DNA of 64,000 nucleotides from an uncultured SAR86 cluster bacterium (GTDB lineage: Bacteria > Pseudomonadota > Gammaproteobacteria > Magnimaribacterales > D2472), in assembly GCA_902582355.1 (NCBI GenBank), contig CACHRR010000001.1:62001-126000 (forward strand). The letters run 5' to 3'. Under the pieces are notes generated by a model that had not been told where the DNA came from, ran no database searches, and was given only the letters and a program-made list of their open reading frames with translations. Of the stretch, positions 36,864 through 46,295 are shown one piece after another. How positions within the stretch are numbered: position 1 is the first letter of the stretch; each line of letters starts with the position of its first letter. The position numbers and the translations under genes were made by a program.

Positions 36864-37384
36864 TAAAAATTACTTGGATCTTTAAATAAACCAACTTTCA
36901 ACCTTTCGGCACTATATATTTTTTTCCCATCTACGAACATCTCACCATCTGCTAATCCAACAATAGCACCTCTATTTACAACTTTCTTGATATCTATTTT
37001 ATAAATAACTTTTTTTGCTTTAGGAAGTACCTGACCAAAAAATTTAACTTTTTCAGCACCTAGTGCTCTTCCAATTCCAGGTAAACCAGTCCATAAAAGA
37101 TAAAATCCAAGAAGTTGCCACATCGCATCTAGACCAAGACATCCCGGCATTACTGGATCTTTTTTAAAATGACATTTGAAGAACCATAAATCAGGCATAA
37201 TATTCAATTCAGCTTCTATGGACCCATTATTATAGCTACCAGAAAAATCATCAATATTAGTAATTTCATCAAACATCAGCATTTGATCCGAAGGCAATCT
37301 TCCATCTCCCTCTTTTGTAAAAAGCTCTCCATTCGAGCAAGCAACAAGTTCATCTTTCCTATATGAGCTCTTAGGACTAAACAT
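36863..37384 (-). CDS. fabA: 3-hydroxydecanoyl-ACP dehydratase/isomerase
   Basis: FFKCHFKKDPVMPGCLGLDAMWQLLGFYL. Confidence 0.96.
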   Translation of the reverse strand: MFSPKSSYRKDELVACSNGELFTKEGDGRLPSDQMLMFDEITNIDDFSGSYNNGSIEAELNIMPDLWFFKCHFKKDPVMPGCLGLDAMWQLLGFYLLWTGLPGIGRALGAEKVKFFGQVLPKAKKVIYKIDIKKVVNRGAIVGLADGEMFVDGKKIYSAERLKVGLFKDPSNF

Positions 37385-38325
37385 TATTTTTTTCTCTTTA
37401 ATGCCATATCAGATAATTCTATCATTTCTTGCATTACTGAGAGTTTATTTATACTTTTAGCACATCTAATAGATTGAATATAATATTTTTCTGCAAGCTT
37501 TTCTGTTTCTTTAATTCCATTCAATCTTGAGATTAGTTTATTTGTCGAAGATTTATTTAGTTTTTTAGTCACAAGAATATTTTTTAATCTGCTTTTTTCT
37601 TCTTTACTAGCATTTTTATAGGCATAGTAAAAAGGATATGTAACTTTTCCTTCCTTGAGATCTTGATAGGAGGGTTTTCCAGTGTCTGAACTATCTGAAT
37701 AATCAAGCAAATCGTCAGTTATTTGAAAAAGAATTCCTAAATTTTTTGCATATTCACTTACACCTTTTATGTAAGATTTATTTGAGCTTGATAACATAGC
37801 CCCAGTTTTTGCAGCAGCTTCAAAAAGTCTACCTGTTTTAAAATAACTTATTTTTTTAAGTTTATTTAAAGATATTTCTTCATTTTTAATTGCATCCAGT
37901 TGAATTAATTCACCTTGAGAAATATCATTAGTTGCAGATGCTAGTTCCTTAAGGATATCTTTATTCCCTATTTCTACCATCAAAATAAATGCTTTTGAGT
38001 AGATATAATCTCCAATTAATACTCCATGAGAGTTTGACCATTCAGTGTTTACTGATTTCTTACCACGTCTAATTGAAGAGTTATCAACCACATCATCGTG
38101 AACCAAAGTTGCTGTATGCAGTAATTCAATAATGGATGCAAGTTTAAATCTATCTTTATGTTTTTTTGTAGATGATGATATAAGGCTTAATCTTGCTCGT
38201 ATTTTTTTTCCCTTAGACTTAAAAATGTATTTATAAAGACCTGATATTGTTTTTTCCGCATTTATATCATTTTTGATAAGTTTCTCTACAAATTTTAGTT
38301 CTTGGTTAATACAGATATTTTTCAT
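37384..38325 (-). CDS. ispB: Polyprenyl (octaprenyl-type) diphosphate synthase
   Basis: ELLHTATLVHDDVVDNSSIRRGKKSVN and LLDYSD aspartate-rich motifs; divergent from rplU. Confidence 0.9.
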   Translation of the reverse strand: MKNICINQELKFVEKLIKNDINAEKTISGLYKYIFKSKGKKIRARLSLISSSTKKHKDRFKLASIIELLHTATLVHDDVVDNSSIRRGKKSVNTEWSNSHGVLIGDYIYSKAFILMVEIGNKDILKELASATNDISQGELIQLDAIKNEEISLNKLKKISYFKTGRLFEAAAKTGAMLSSSNKSYIKGVSEYAKNLGILFQITDDLLDYSDSSDTGKPSYQDLKEGKVTYPFYYAYKNASKEEKSRLKNILVTKKLNKSSTNKLISRLNGIKETEKLAEKYYIQSIRCAKSINKLSVMQEMIELSDMALKRKK

Positions 38326-38361
38326 TTAAGTTAATTTATAAGTCAAAATTTTGATTAAGTA

Positions 38362-38390
38362 TTGATAATTTATTCATTAAAGCGTATATT
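38362..38390 (+). promoter_or_regulatory. sigma70 promoter for rplU-rpmA-obgE
   Basis: TTGATA - 17 bp - TATATT. Confidence 0.65.
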
Positions 38391-38414
38391 TTGCGGGCTT
38401 TAAAGGATTATATT

Positions 38415-38735
38415 ATGTATGCAGTTATAGAAACAGGTGGAAAACAGCATAAGGTTGAAAAAGGGATGATTTTATCAATTGATTTGTTAAAAGATGAGGT
38501 TGGTAAAAAGATTACTTTTAATAATGTTCTACTGTATGTTGACGGTGATACCGTTGAGGTAGGACAGCCTTATTTAGAAAACGTTAAAGTTACTGCAGAA
38601 ATAAAGGATGAAATTAAAGGAGATAAAATTTCAATTTTAAGATTCAGAAGAAGAAAACATAGTATGAGAAAAATTGGCCATAGAGCCAAGCACTCACAAA
38701 TAGAAATTAAAAATATTAAATTAGAGAGTAAATAA
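38415..38735 (+). CDS. rplU: 50S ribosomal protein L21
   Basis: [18 protein letters not shown]...; start set to 38415 (track 38391). Confidence 0.97.
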   Translation: MYAVIETGGKQHKVEKGMILSIDLLKDEVGKKITFNNVLLYVDGDTVEVGQPYLENVKVTAEIKDEIKGDKISILRFRRRKHSMRKIGHRAKHSQIEIKNIKLESK

Positions 38736-38992
38736 TGGCACATAAAAAAGCTGGAGGATCCAGTAAAAACGGACGAGATTCAAATTCTAAAAGACTTGGG
38801 GTCAAACGTTTTGGAGGACAAGTTGTAAAAGCTGGCGAAATACTTATACGTCAAAGAGGTACTAATACTCATCCAGGCTTAAATGTCGGAATTGGAAAAG
38901 ATGATACGTTGTTTGCAAAATCACCTGGCGTAGTTCAATTTACCTACAAAGGCCCTAAAAAAAGAAAAACAGCAAACGTCATTCCTCATTAG
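38735..38992 (+). CDS. rpmA: 50S ribosomal protein L27
   Basis: [28 protein letters not shown]. Confidence 0.99.
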   Translation: MAHKKAGGSSKNGRDSNSKRLGVKRFGGQVVKAGEILIRQRGTNTHPGLNVGIGKDDTLFAKSPGVVQFTYKGPKKRKTANVIPH

Positions 38993-39006
38993 AAAAGAAC
39001 TTAAAA

Positions 39007-40023
39007 ATGAATTTCATCGATGAGGCCTATCTCGAAATAAAGGCTGGAGATGGAGGTTCTGGAGCTTCAAGTTTTAGACGCGAAAAGTATATTCCGTTTG
39101 GTGGCCCAGATGGAGGTGATGGAGGAAAGGGCGGGGATATATATTTTAAAGTTAATACTAATATTAATACTTTAATCGATTTTCAAAATAAAAAGAATTT
39201 TACTGCTAAGAATGGAGAAAAGGGTTCAGGAAAAAATAAATTTGGATCTGCCGGAATAGATTTAGTTATTGAAGTTCCATTAGGAACAGTGATTTATGAC
39301 GAAATTACTGGAGAAGAAATTGTTGATTGTAATGATAAATCAATAAATTATTTAATTGCAAAAGGTGGAGATGGTGGCCTAGGGAACGCAAAGTTTAAAT
39401 CTAGTACTAATCAATCTCCAAGAAAATCTACCCCAGGTTTTGAAGGTGAGAGTAAATCAATTAAACTAGAACTCAAATCATTAGCTGATGTTGGTTTGGT
39501 TGGATTTCCGAATGCAGGCAAGTCCACTTTTTTAAATACTGTTTCATCAGCAAAACCAAAAATTGGTAATTATCCTTTTACAACACTTAGACCGCACCTT
39601 GGAACAATCAAAGGTGACGCATCAAGTTATGTTATAGCAGATATTCCTGGATTAATTGAAGGTGCATCAGATGGTGCTGGACTTGGTATAAAGTTTCTAA
39701 AACATATTTCTCGAACCGGTATATTACTAATATTTGTTGATTTGTTATCTTTAGATAATATAAATCCTGTCGAACAAATTAAGTTATTAAAAAAAGAATT
39801 AGATACTTTCAAAGATAACTTAACTCAAAAAGTTTCTTGGGTTGTTTGTAATAAGATTGATTTAATTGATCAAGGAAAAATTGATGCGATTAGAAAACAA
39901 ATACAAACTTCTATGAATATTTCTTCAAGTGATATTTATTTTATTTCAGCTGCAACAGGAAAGGGTACAAAGAGCTTGTTAAAGTTACTTGAAACAGAAG
40001 TTATAGAATATAGAAAAAATTAG
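39007..40023 (+). CDS. obgE: GTPase Obg/CgtA
   Basis: GDGGSGASSFRREKYIPFGGPDGGDGGKGGD; GFPNAGKSTFLN; DIPGLIEGAS. Confidence 0.98.
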   Translation: MNFIDEAYLEIKAGDGGSGASSFRREKYIPFGGPDGGDGGKGGDIYFKVNTNINTLIDFQNKKNFTAKNGEKGSGKNKFGSAGIDLVIEVPLGTVIYDEITGEEIVDCNDKSINYLIAKGGDGGLGNAKFKSSTNQSPRKSTPGFEGESKSIKLELKSLADVGLVGFPNAGKSTFLNTVSSAKPKIGNYPFTTLRPHLGTIKGDASSYVIADIPGLIEGASDGAGLGIKFLKHISRTGILLIFVDLLSLDNINPVEQIKLLKKELDTFKDNLTQKVSWVVCNKIDLIDQGKIDAIRKQIQTSMNISSSDIYFISAATGKGTKSLLKLLETEVIEYRKN

Positions 40024-40283
40024 CTTAATGCTTTAATTGCATTAGAAAGTCTTCTTTTTGTTCTAGCTGCAGCATTTTTATGTATTACTTTTTTTGAAGC
40101 AGCAGTATCAATTATTTTTTGTGCTTTTATAAATAACTCAGTCGCTTTAGACTTATCTTTGATATCTATATTTGCTTTTACAGCTTTTACAGCAGTTCTG
40201 ACAACAGACCTTTGTGCATGCCTTAATTTATATTTATCGGAGTTTTGTCTTACTCTTTTTATTGCTTGTTTAGAATTCGCCAT
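40020..40283 (-). CDS. rpsT: 30S ribosomal protein S20
   Basis: MANSKQAIKRVRQNSDKYKLRHAQRSVVRTAVK. Confidence 0.97.
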   Translation of the reverse strand: MANSKQAIKRVRQNSDKYKLRHAQRSVVRTAVKAVKANIDIKDKSKATELFIKAQKIIDTAASKKVIHKNAAARTKRRLSNAIKALS

Positions 40284-40345
40284 ATTTATCTAAAAAAAGC
40301 TAGTTTAAAGATGAATTGCTTAGATGTCTATCATTATGACAATTC

Positions 40346-40371
40346 AAAAAAAAGGCAGCCTAAAAGCTGCC
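40346..40371 (-). terminator. Rho-independent terminator for the TonB-dependent receptor gene
   Basis: GGCAGC-ttttag-GCTGCC then T7 on the minus strand; partial T-run on the other side too. Confidence 0.8.
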
Positions 40372-40387
40372 TTTAAGTTTATCTAAA

Positions 40388-42661
40388 TTAGAAGCTATAA
40401 ACTAGCTCTACTCCAACGACTTTACCTGTCATTAAAGGTGAGAATGATCCCCAACTTACAGGACTAACATTACCATGTTTAACAGTATCTCTCATATTTT
40501 TTCCATATACACCAATATTAATTTGTTCTGATGGTGAGTAAAAGTCAACTCCAAGATCAAGTATGTCCTGTTCGTCAATCATACCAAGATTATTATCGTT
40601 ATATGCAATTTCATCTCTGTAAGAGTATGAAGCTCTTGCACTTGCTTCCCATGCTTTTAAGTTAAAGTCTTTAACTAAACCAATAGAGTAGGTTATATCC
40701 GCTGCTCTTGGTAGTTTTAGATTCGCATCAGTGCTATCAATTACACCATCACCACTAATATCAAAAGTAACTTTGTCATATTCCGCATCTAAAGTCCCAA
40801 GAGTAAAGTTTAGAGCCATGTCATCTTGCAGAAGATAAACCAAATCTATTTCTAAACCACTCATTGTGGCTGTACCTGTATTTTTAATATACTGAACAGG
40901 GCCAGCAGGTCCTGCTTCATTTAAAGTTCTTTGCATATCATCTAATTCAGTTGAAAAGTAAGAAATATTTAATTTACCTTTTTCAAGAGATTTCTTCATA
41001 CCAAATTCAAACGTAGATGCTTCTTCTTGATCATATGGACCAGGACCCTTATCAGGAGTCAGTGCAAGAATGGCGGTATTTCTCATATTATAACCACCAG
41101 ATCTATAACCAATAGCATAGTAACCATAGTAAGTAGTATCTTCATCTGCCGCATATGTAAGACCAACTCTAGGAGATGTACTACTCCATGATTCTGAGTC
41201 TATAAAATCTCTAAGACAACCACCAGTAAAGATTCTACAACTTGCTTGTGCTGGACTCTGAATAGCTGAAGGATCCCTTGTACCTAAGAAATAAATGTTA
41301 CTTGGACCGCCAGTTGCGAGCAGGCTTACTCCAGCTGACAAAGATGCAACTGAAACAGATTTATCTTCATCTGTTACTCTGACACCTACATCTAGTGTAA
41401 GTTTTTCACTAAGTGGTCTTTCAATTGTCGCAAAAAATGCTGTGGATTCTATTTTTTGTGTTCCACCACCATTCCATTCTGTTCCACCTAAAGTATTAGG
41501 TAGGATTCTCATTTCATGAAACATAAGATCATTTTCAAAAGTTGAATATCCAATTAAAACATCAAAATTTTCAAACGATCCGTTATACCTTATTTCATGA
41601 GAAGAAATATCATTTTTTAGTTCTTGAGGTGCGTGGAAAATAAAGGCTGGAGTTCCATCAATATCACCTATGCTTTCCTGCTCATACGAACTGTCACCAT
41701 AAATATATGTAATAAGACCATTGCCTAAATTTACATCTTTTTCTATTTTTAACGTTAGAGTATTTGCTTCGTCTTCAAGAAATCCTTCTTCGTTGATATT
41801 TAAATCAAATTTATTTCTATCTCTATTAAATGCGGGATTTATGCAACTAGGTCCTCCCTCAAATAATTGGAAACATTGAGCAGAAGGACCATCTCCGTCA
41901 GTCTCTTGTGTAAGATACTTTACATTAATTTCAAGAGTATCTGATGGATTTAGCACAACAGTTCCTCTGAACATTGTTGATTCAATTTCTCCATGAGGAG
42001 TATTATTAAAATCATTCCTGTGCCAACCTTCATTATCATTAGTGTGTACAACAGCTCTTACTTTTAATTTATCTGATAATGGTCCACCGGAAGCAAACTG
42101 AACATACTTATTCATTCCTCCTGGATTTCCGAAACCATCATAAGCTAATCTCATAGTTGATTCCCATTCATCACTTGGATTCTTTGAATTTATTAGAACA
42201 GCACCACCAATAGAGTTTTTTCCCATAACAGTGCCTTGTGGTCCTCTGAGAACTTGAATACTTTCTATATCAAATCCATCCCAGACCTGTCCATTACCAA
42301 CATATACTCCATCGTTAATCATAGCGACTGGAGATTCAACAGAGGCAATAGAAGAGTTGTGACCTAATCCTCTTATTTGAAAGTTTGGAACATGATTTGC
42401 AGTTCCAACCTCATCTAAAGAAACATTTGGTATTGATGTAATTTCGGTAAGATCTCTAATCTTTAAAACTTCAATTTGATCTGATGAAATTGTAGTAATT
42501 GATATTGGAACTTCTTGTTCAAATTCTTCTTTTTTACGAGCAGTAGTAACAACTTCTTCAATTAGAGTTGATGCTCTATTTGACTCCTGTCCATTTAATT
42601 CAAAAGATACTGGAATCATTAAAACTAAAGACAACGCTAAAGTGCTTTTAAAATTTTTCAT
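40388..42661 (-). CDS. TonB-dependent outer-membrane receptor
   Basis: Signal peptide; TonB box-like EEVVTTARKKEE; plug motifs LTEITSIPNVS, IESIQVLRGPQGTVMGKNSIGGAVLI; C-terminal VVGVELVYSF barrel end. Confidence 0.93.
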   Translation of the reverse strand: MKNFKSTLALSLVLMIPVSFELNGQESNRASTLIEEVVTTARKKEEFEQEVPISITTISSDQIEVLKIRDLTEITSIPNVSLDEVGTANHVPNFQIRGLGHNSSIASVESPVAMINDGVYVGNGQVWDGFDIESIQVLRGPQGTVMGKNSIGGAVLINSKNPSDEWESTMRLAYDGFGNPGGMNKYVQFASGGPLSDKLKVRAVVHTNDNEGWHRNDFNNTPHGEIESTMFRGTVVLNPSDTLEINVKYLTQETDGDGPSAQCFQLFEGGPSCINPAFNRDRNKFDLNINEEGFLEDEANTLTLKIEKDVNLGNGLITYIYGDSSYEQESIGDIDGTPAFIFHAPQELKNDISSHEIRYNGSFENFDVLIGYSTFENDLMFHEMRILPNTLGGTEWNGGGTQKIESTAFFATIERPLSEKLTLDVGVRVTDEDKSVSVASLSAGVSLLATGGPSNIYFLGTRDPSAIQSPAQASCRIFTGGCLRDFIDSESWSSTSPRVGLTYAADEDTTYYGYYAIGYRSGGYNMRNTAILALTPDKGPGPYDQEEASTFEFGMKKSLEKGKLNISYFSTELDDMQRTLNEAGPAGPVQYIKNTGTATMSGLEIDLVYLLQDDMALNFTLGTLDAEYDKVTFDISGDGVIDSTDANLKLPRAADITYSIGLVKDFNLKAWEASARASYSYRDEIAYNDNNLGMIDEQDILDLGVDFYSPSEQINIGVYGKNMRDTVKHGNVSPVSWGSFSPLMTGKVVGVELVYSF

Positions 42662-42757
42662 ATTATTCCCCCAAAGAACATATATTTAATAAATACTATC
42701 ATAATGATGTAGATAAATAAATTTTATACATAATATGTTTATAAAATAGATACATAT

Positions 42758-43104
42758 TGGTGGAGGCGGCGGGAATTGAACCCGCGTCCGTCAATCCTTC
42801 AGCCTAACTTCTACATGCATAGCTCATTCTATTATTTTTAACTTTTATCACCCGAAGAGCAGGGCATAAAAGCTAGCTTGATTAAGTTTTACCAAACTAT
42901 ATACAAGCAATACAGCTTGGCTAGACTGTGTGTTTAGCCGATGCTTCAAACCACAGTCAATTCTTGCATCGGTTAGCATTAAGCTGCTAAAGCGTAGTTG
43001 TCGTTATTTGCAACTATTTTTTTTGTAGTATGTTTTACAAGAATTACTACAATCTTGGCATGCGCTTCGGAATCCAGTAAAAACGTCGAACCCTATTCGC
43101 CCCC
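42758..43104 (-). ncRNA. ssrA: Transfer-messenger RNA (tmRNA)
   Basis: Reverse complement GGGGGCGAATAGGGTTCGACG...GCAAATAACGACAACTACGCTTTAGCAGCTTAA (tag ANNDNYALAA*)...GGACGCGGGTTCAATTCCCGCCGCCTCCACCA; acceptor stem ends pair. Confidence 0.97.
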
Positions 43105-43158
43105 ATAAGGAAAGGCATTATACATGAATTTTTTTTGATTCGATTAGGAGAATTTTTT

Positions 43159-43614
43159 TTAATTTTTAAGAATTCTTCCTTGATCTCTTTCCCAATCTCT
43201 TTTTTTGATATCCTCTCTTTGATCTCTATGCTTTTTGCCTTTACCCATGGCAATATCACATTTAATTAAATTATCTTTCCAGTAAATTTTTGTTAAAACA
43301 CATGTAAGTCCTTTTTCTCCCTTCAATCTTTCTATCTTTTCAATTTCTCTTCTGTGTAGTAAAAGTTTTCTTGATTTAGTCAAATCTATATCTTCTTGTT
43401 TTAGAGATGCTGGGCCATCAATTTTTACTCCAATAAGCCAAGCCTCACCTTTTTTGATGTTTACGTATGAATTTTTTACATCAACCTTAGACTGTCTTAG
43501 AGATTTTACTTCCCAACCTTCTAAGACAATTCCGGCTTGAAAACTTTCATCTAATTTATAGTTTCTAGAAGCATTTTTATTCTTTACAATTAAAGAAGGT
43601 TTTTCTTTAGACAT
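43159..43614 (-). CDS. smpB: SsrA-binding protein SmpB
   Basis: KNKNASRNYKLDESFQAGIVLEGWEVKSLRQSKVDVKNSYV. Confidence 0.97.
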   Translation of the reverse strand: MSKEKPSLIVKNKNASRNYKLDESFQAGIVLEGWEVKSLRQSKVDVKNSYVNIKKGEAWLIGVKIDGPASLKQEDIDLTKSRKLLLHRREIEKIERLKGEKGLTCVLTKIYWKDNLIKCDIAMGKGKKHRDQREDIKKRDWERDQGRILKN

Positions 43615-43641
43615 ACTTTATTATGTATTTTGAGAAACTAA

Positions 43642-44127
43642 GTGCAATATTTTGTAAGAAATAAATTGAATATAACAAATATTAAATCAACATATGGCTA
43701 CATTGGTTTTTTGCCATTTGCTTTATTTTCTGTTTCTCCATGGATAATTGGAGGAGAAATTAGTAAAACTCTTATTGTTTTTCAATTAGGCTATGGATCA
43801 ATCATTCTTACATTTCTGGGGGGATTTGCTTGGGGGTGGAGAGACGATCAAAAAAATCAAAAACTAAATTTATCCATTGGTATTGGATTTAGTCTAATTG
43901 GTTGTTCTATCTTGTTACTGACTTTTTTTGAAATGATTTTAAGCTCATTAATCTTATCAATTTTTAGTTTTTATAGTTTTTATATTTTTGAGAGATCTAC
44001 AGAGGATTTCTATAAAAAAGATATTGATTATCAAAAATTTAGAAAGATGTTAACTTTACTAGTTTGTATATCTTTTTTAATCTCGATGGGATATTGGATA
44101 AATCCTTATAGTAATCCATACTTGTAA
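43642..44127 (+). CDS. DUF3429-like integral membrane protein
   Basis: YGYIGFLPFALFSVSPWIIGG...LTFLGGFAWGWR; several TM helices; family assignment from memory. Confidence 0.6.
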   Translation: MQYFVRNKLNITNIKSTYGYIGFLPFALFSVSPWIIGGEISKTLIVFQLGYGSIILTFLGGFAWGWRDDQKNQKLNLSIGIGFSLIGCSILLLTFFEMILSSLILSIFSFYSFYIFERSTEDFYKKDIDYQKFRKMLTLLVCISFLISMGYWINPYSNPYL

Positions 44128-44129
44128 TA

Positions 44130-45473
44130 ATGATAAAAAAATTAAAATCACATGGGACTTGGATTGGTAAATGGACTTTTATACTTGCTGCCACAGGATC
44201 AGCTGTTGGTCTGGGAAATATTTGGGGGTTTCCTTACAAAGCAGGCACTAATGGCGGAGGAGCATTTGTTTTAATCTATTTGTTATGTATTGTGATGATA
44301 GGAGTTCCTATTATGATAAGCGAGATTATTATTGGAAGACGAGCAGGAAATAGCCCAATTAATGCTATGAAAAGAACAGCACTGGATTCAAATTCTTCAT
44401 CCTTGTGGCAATTTGTTGGCTGGAGTGGCATTACAGCAGGTGTCTTGATTTTATCTTTTTATAGTGTCATTGCTGGAATATGTCTAAATTATATATTTAT
44501 CGCTGCTTCATCAAATGAATTCTTAAGTTCATCAGAACAGTTTGGATCAGTAATTGAGTCACCAGCCAATTTATTATTTTGGCACTCAGTTTTTATGCTG
44601 CTTACTTTTTTAATAGTATCTGCTGGTGTAAAAAATGGTATTGGCAGGATGGTCAAAATTCTTATGCCTATGTTAGGAGCTCTATTAATTTTTATGGTGA
44701 TTTATGCAATTTTTAATGGGGCATTTATTAAAGCTTTAAGTTTTTTATTTGCTCCTGATTTTTCAAGTGTAACCTCAGAAACATTTTTAAGTGCAATGGG
44801 CCAAGCCTTCTTTAGCTTGAGTCTTGGAATGGGTTCAATTATGGCGTATGGAGCTTACATGCCAAAAGATCAGAAAGTCGTTCCAACTTCATTTACAGTC
44901 GCTTCTCTAGACACTCTTGTAGCCATGCTTGCTGGATTGGCAATATTTCCAATTATATTTGCTTTCAACTTAGAGCCAAATAGTGGTCCAGGACTTGTGT
45001 TTGTTTCTATGCTTTCAGCATTCAATCAAATGCAGTTTGGCCAATTGATTGGACCCATCTTTTTTATATTATTATCAATAGCTGCATTAAGCTCTTCAAT
45101 TTCTTTGCTTGAACCAGGGGTTGCATTTTTGTCAGAGGAGGGTTATCTATCAAGAAAGAATTCAGCTTTAGCAATTTCTTTGTTTGCTTGGTCTTTGGGC
45201 ATTGGAACAGCATTAAGTTTTAATACTTTATCTGGCTTTGAATTGATATCAGGTAAGAATTTTCTGGATTCTTTAGACTTTATAGCTAATCAAATACTTC
45301 TTCCATTTGGTGGAATGATGATTGCAATTTTTGTTGGTTGGTTTATGAAAAAAGAACTTATAATCAATGAAATCGGATATGTAAATTTAATAATCTATAA
45401 GTTATGGAGATTTTTTATTAAATTTATAGCTCCAACGAGCGTAGCTTTAATATTTATTTCTCAAATTTTTTAA
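44130..45473 (+). CDS. Sodium-dependent transporter, NSS/SNF family
   Basis: GKWTFILAATGSAVGLGNIWGFPYKAGTNGGGAFVLIYLLC; about 11-12 TM. Confidence 0.93.
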   Translation: MIKKLKSHGTWIGKWTFILAATGSAVGLGNIWGFPYKAGTNGGGAFVLIYLLCIVMIGVPIMISEIIIGRRAGNSPINAMKRTALDSNSSSLWQFVGWSGITAGVLILSFYSVIAGICLNYIFIAASSNEFLSSSEQFGSVIESPANLLFWHSVFMLLTFLIVSAGVKNGIGRMVKILMPMLGALLIFMVIYAIFNGAFIKALSFLFAPDFSSVTSETFLSAMGQAFFSLSLGMGSIMAYGAYMPKDQKVVPTSFTVASLDTLVAMLAGLAIFPIIFAFNLEPNSGPGLVFVSMLSAFNQMQFGQLIGPIFFILLSIAALSSSISLLEPGVAFLSEEGYLSRKNSALAISLFAWSLGIGTALSFNTLSGFELISGKNFLDSLDFIANQILLPFGGMMIAIFVGWFMKKELIINEIGYVNLIIYKLWRFFIKFIAPTSVALIFISQIF

Positions 45474-45474
45474 A

Positions 45475-45900
45475 GTGTCACGAAAGATTAAATTTTCTAG
45501 AGTAATTCAAGCATGTCCTGAAGAAGTATTTAATCAGATATCAAAATTTGAGAACTACACATTATTCATCCCAGGATGTTCGAAAGCGAAGTTGATAGAA
45601 AAAAATGATAAATTCGAAATAGGTGAGCTCGAATTTGAGTTCTTACATAAAAAATATTATATAAAATCCAGGAATTTAATATCAAACAATCATATTAAAA
45701 TAGAGCAAATTAAAGGGCCTTTTAGACTTTTTGATTGCAGTTGGAAAATTACGAGTAATGATGTCAATGTTACGGAGATTTTTTTTGAGGCAGAATTTGA
45801 ATTACCATTTTTACTAGACAATTTATTACCAGATAAAATTATAAATAACTTTTGCGATATTTTAGTTAACGCTTTTATAAAAAGAGTTGTTAAGAAATAA
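45475..45900 (+). CDS. ratA: RatA-type START/coenzyme Q-binding family protein
   Basis: GTG start; ACPEEVFNQISKFENYTLFIPGCSKAKLIEKN; conserved neighbourhood smpB/bamE/fur. Confidence 0.85.
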   Translation: MSRKIKFSRVIQACPEEVFNQISKFENYTLFIPGCSKAKLIEKNDKFEIGELEFEFLHKKYYIKSRNLISNNHIKIEQIKGPFRLFDCSWKITSNDVNVTEIFFEAEFELPFLLDNLLPDKIINNFCDILVNAFIKRVVKK

Positions 45901-46248
45901 TTACTTTGAAATGTCTTCAATAATCCAACTATCCACGAGATCATTATCATTAAAAAAAATTGTTAATTTCTTCTCTTCTAAAAGATTATCGCCAATTTTT
46001 ATAGAGTAAAAGTAATCCCATCTTTGTGAATGATATGGATCTTTAATTAAAGAAGTGCCAAAAATAAATTGAACTTGCTCTTTTGACAAACCTTGAGAAA
46101 GATTTTCAATTTCTTCATCCTCGAAAATATTCCCTTGAAGAATAGGGACCTTATATGGACTTAAAGATGAACAAGATGAAATAAAGAAAACAGAAAACAA
46201 AATATAAATTTTATTAGAAAAATTAATTTTTGATATTCTTTTCATCAT
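45901..46248 (-). CDS. bamE: Outer membrane assembly lipoprotein BamE (SmpA/OmlA)
   Basis: Lipobox FISSC; YKVPILQGNIFEDEEIENLSQGLSKEQVQFIFGTSLIKDPYHSQRWDY. Confidence 0.93.
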   Translation of the reverse strand: MMKRISKINFSNKIYILFSVFFISSCSSLSPYKVPILQGNIFEDEEIENLSQGLSKEQVQFIFGTSLIKDPYHSQRWDYFYSIKIGDNLLEEKKLTIFFNDNDLVDSWIIEDISK

Positions 46249-46295
46249 AAAACATTATAATTGGAATTAAATTAAACTGTACAATTAAAATTTCA

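Noticed and set aside
43047-43259. 70-aa minus ORF overlapping the smpB end and tmRNA start
   Set aside because: Out of frame with smpB and running into ssrA; not a gene.
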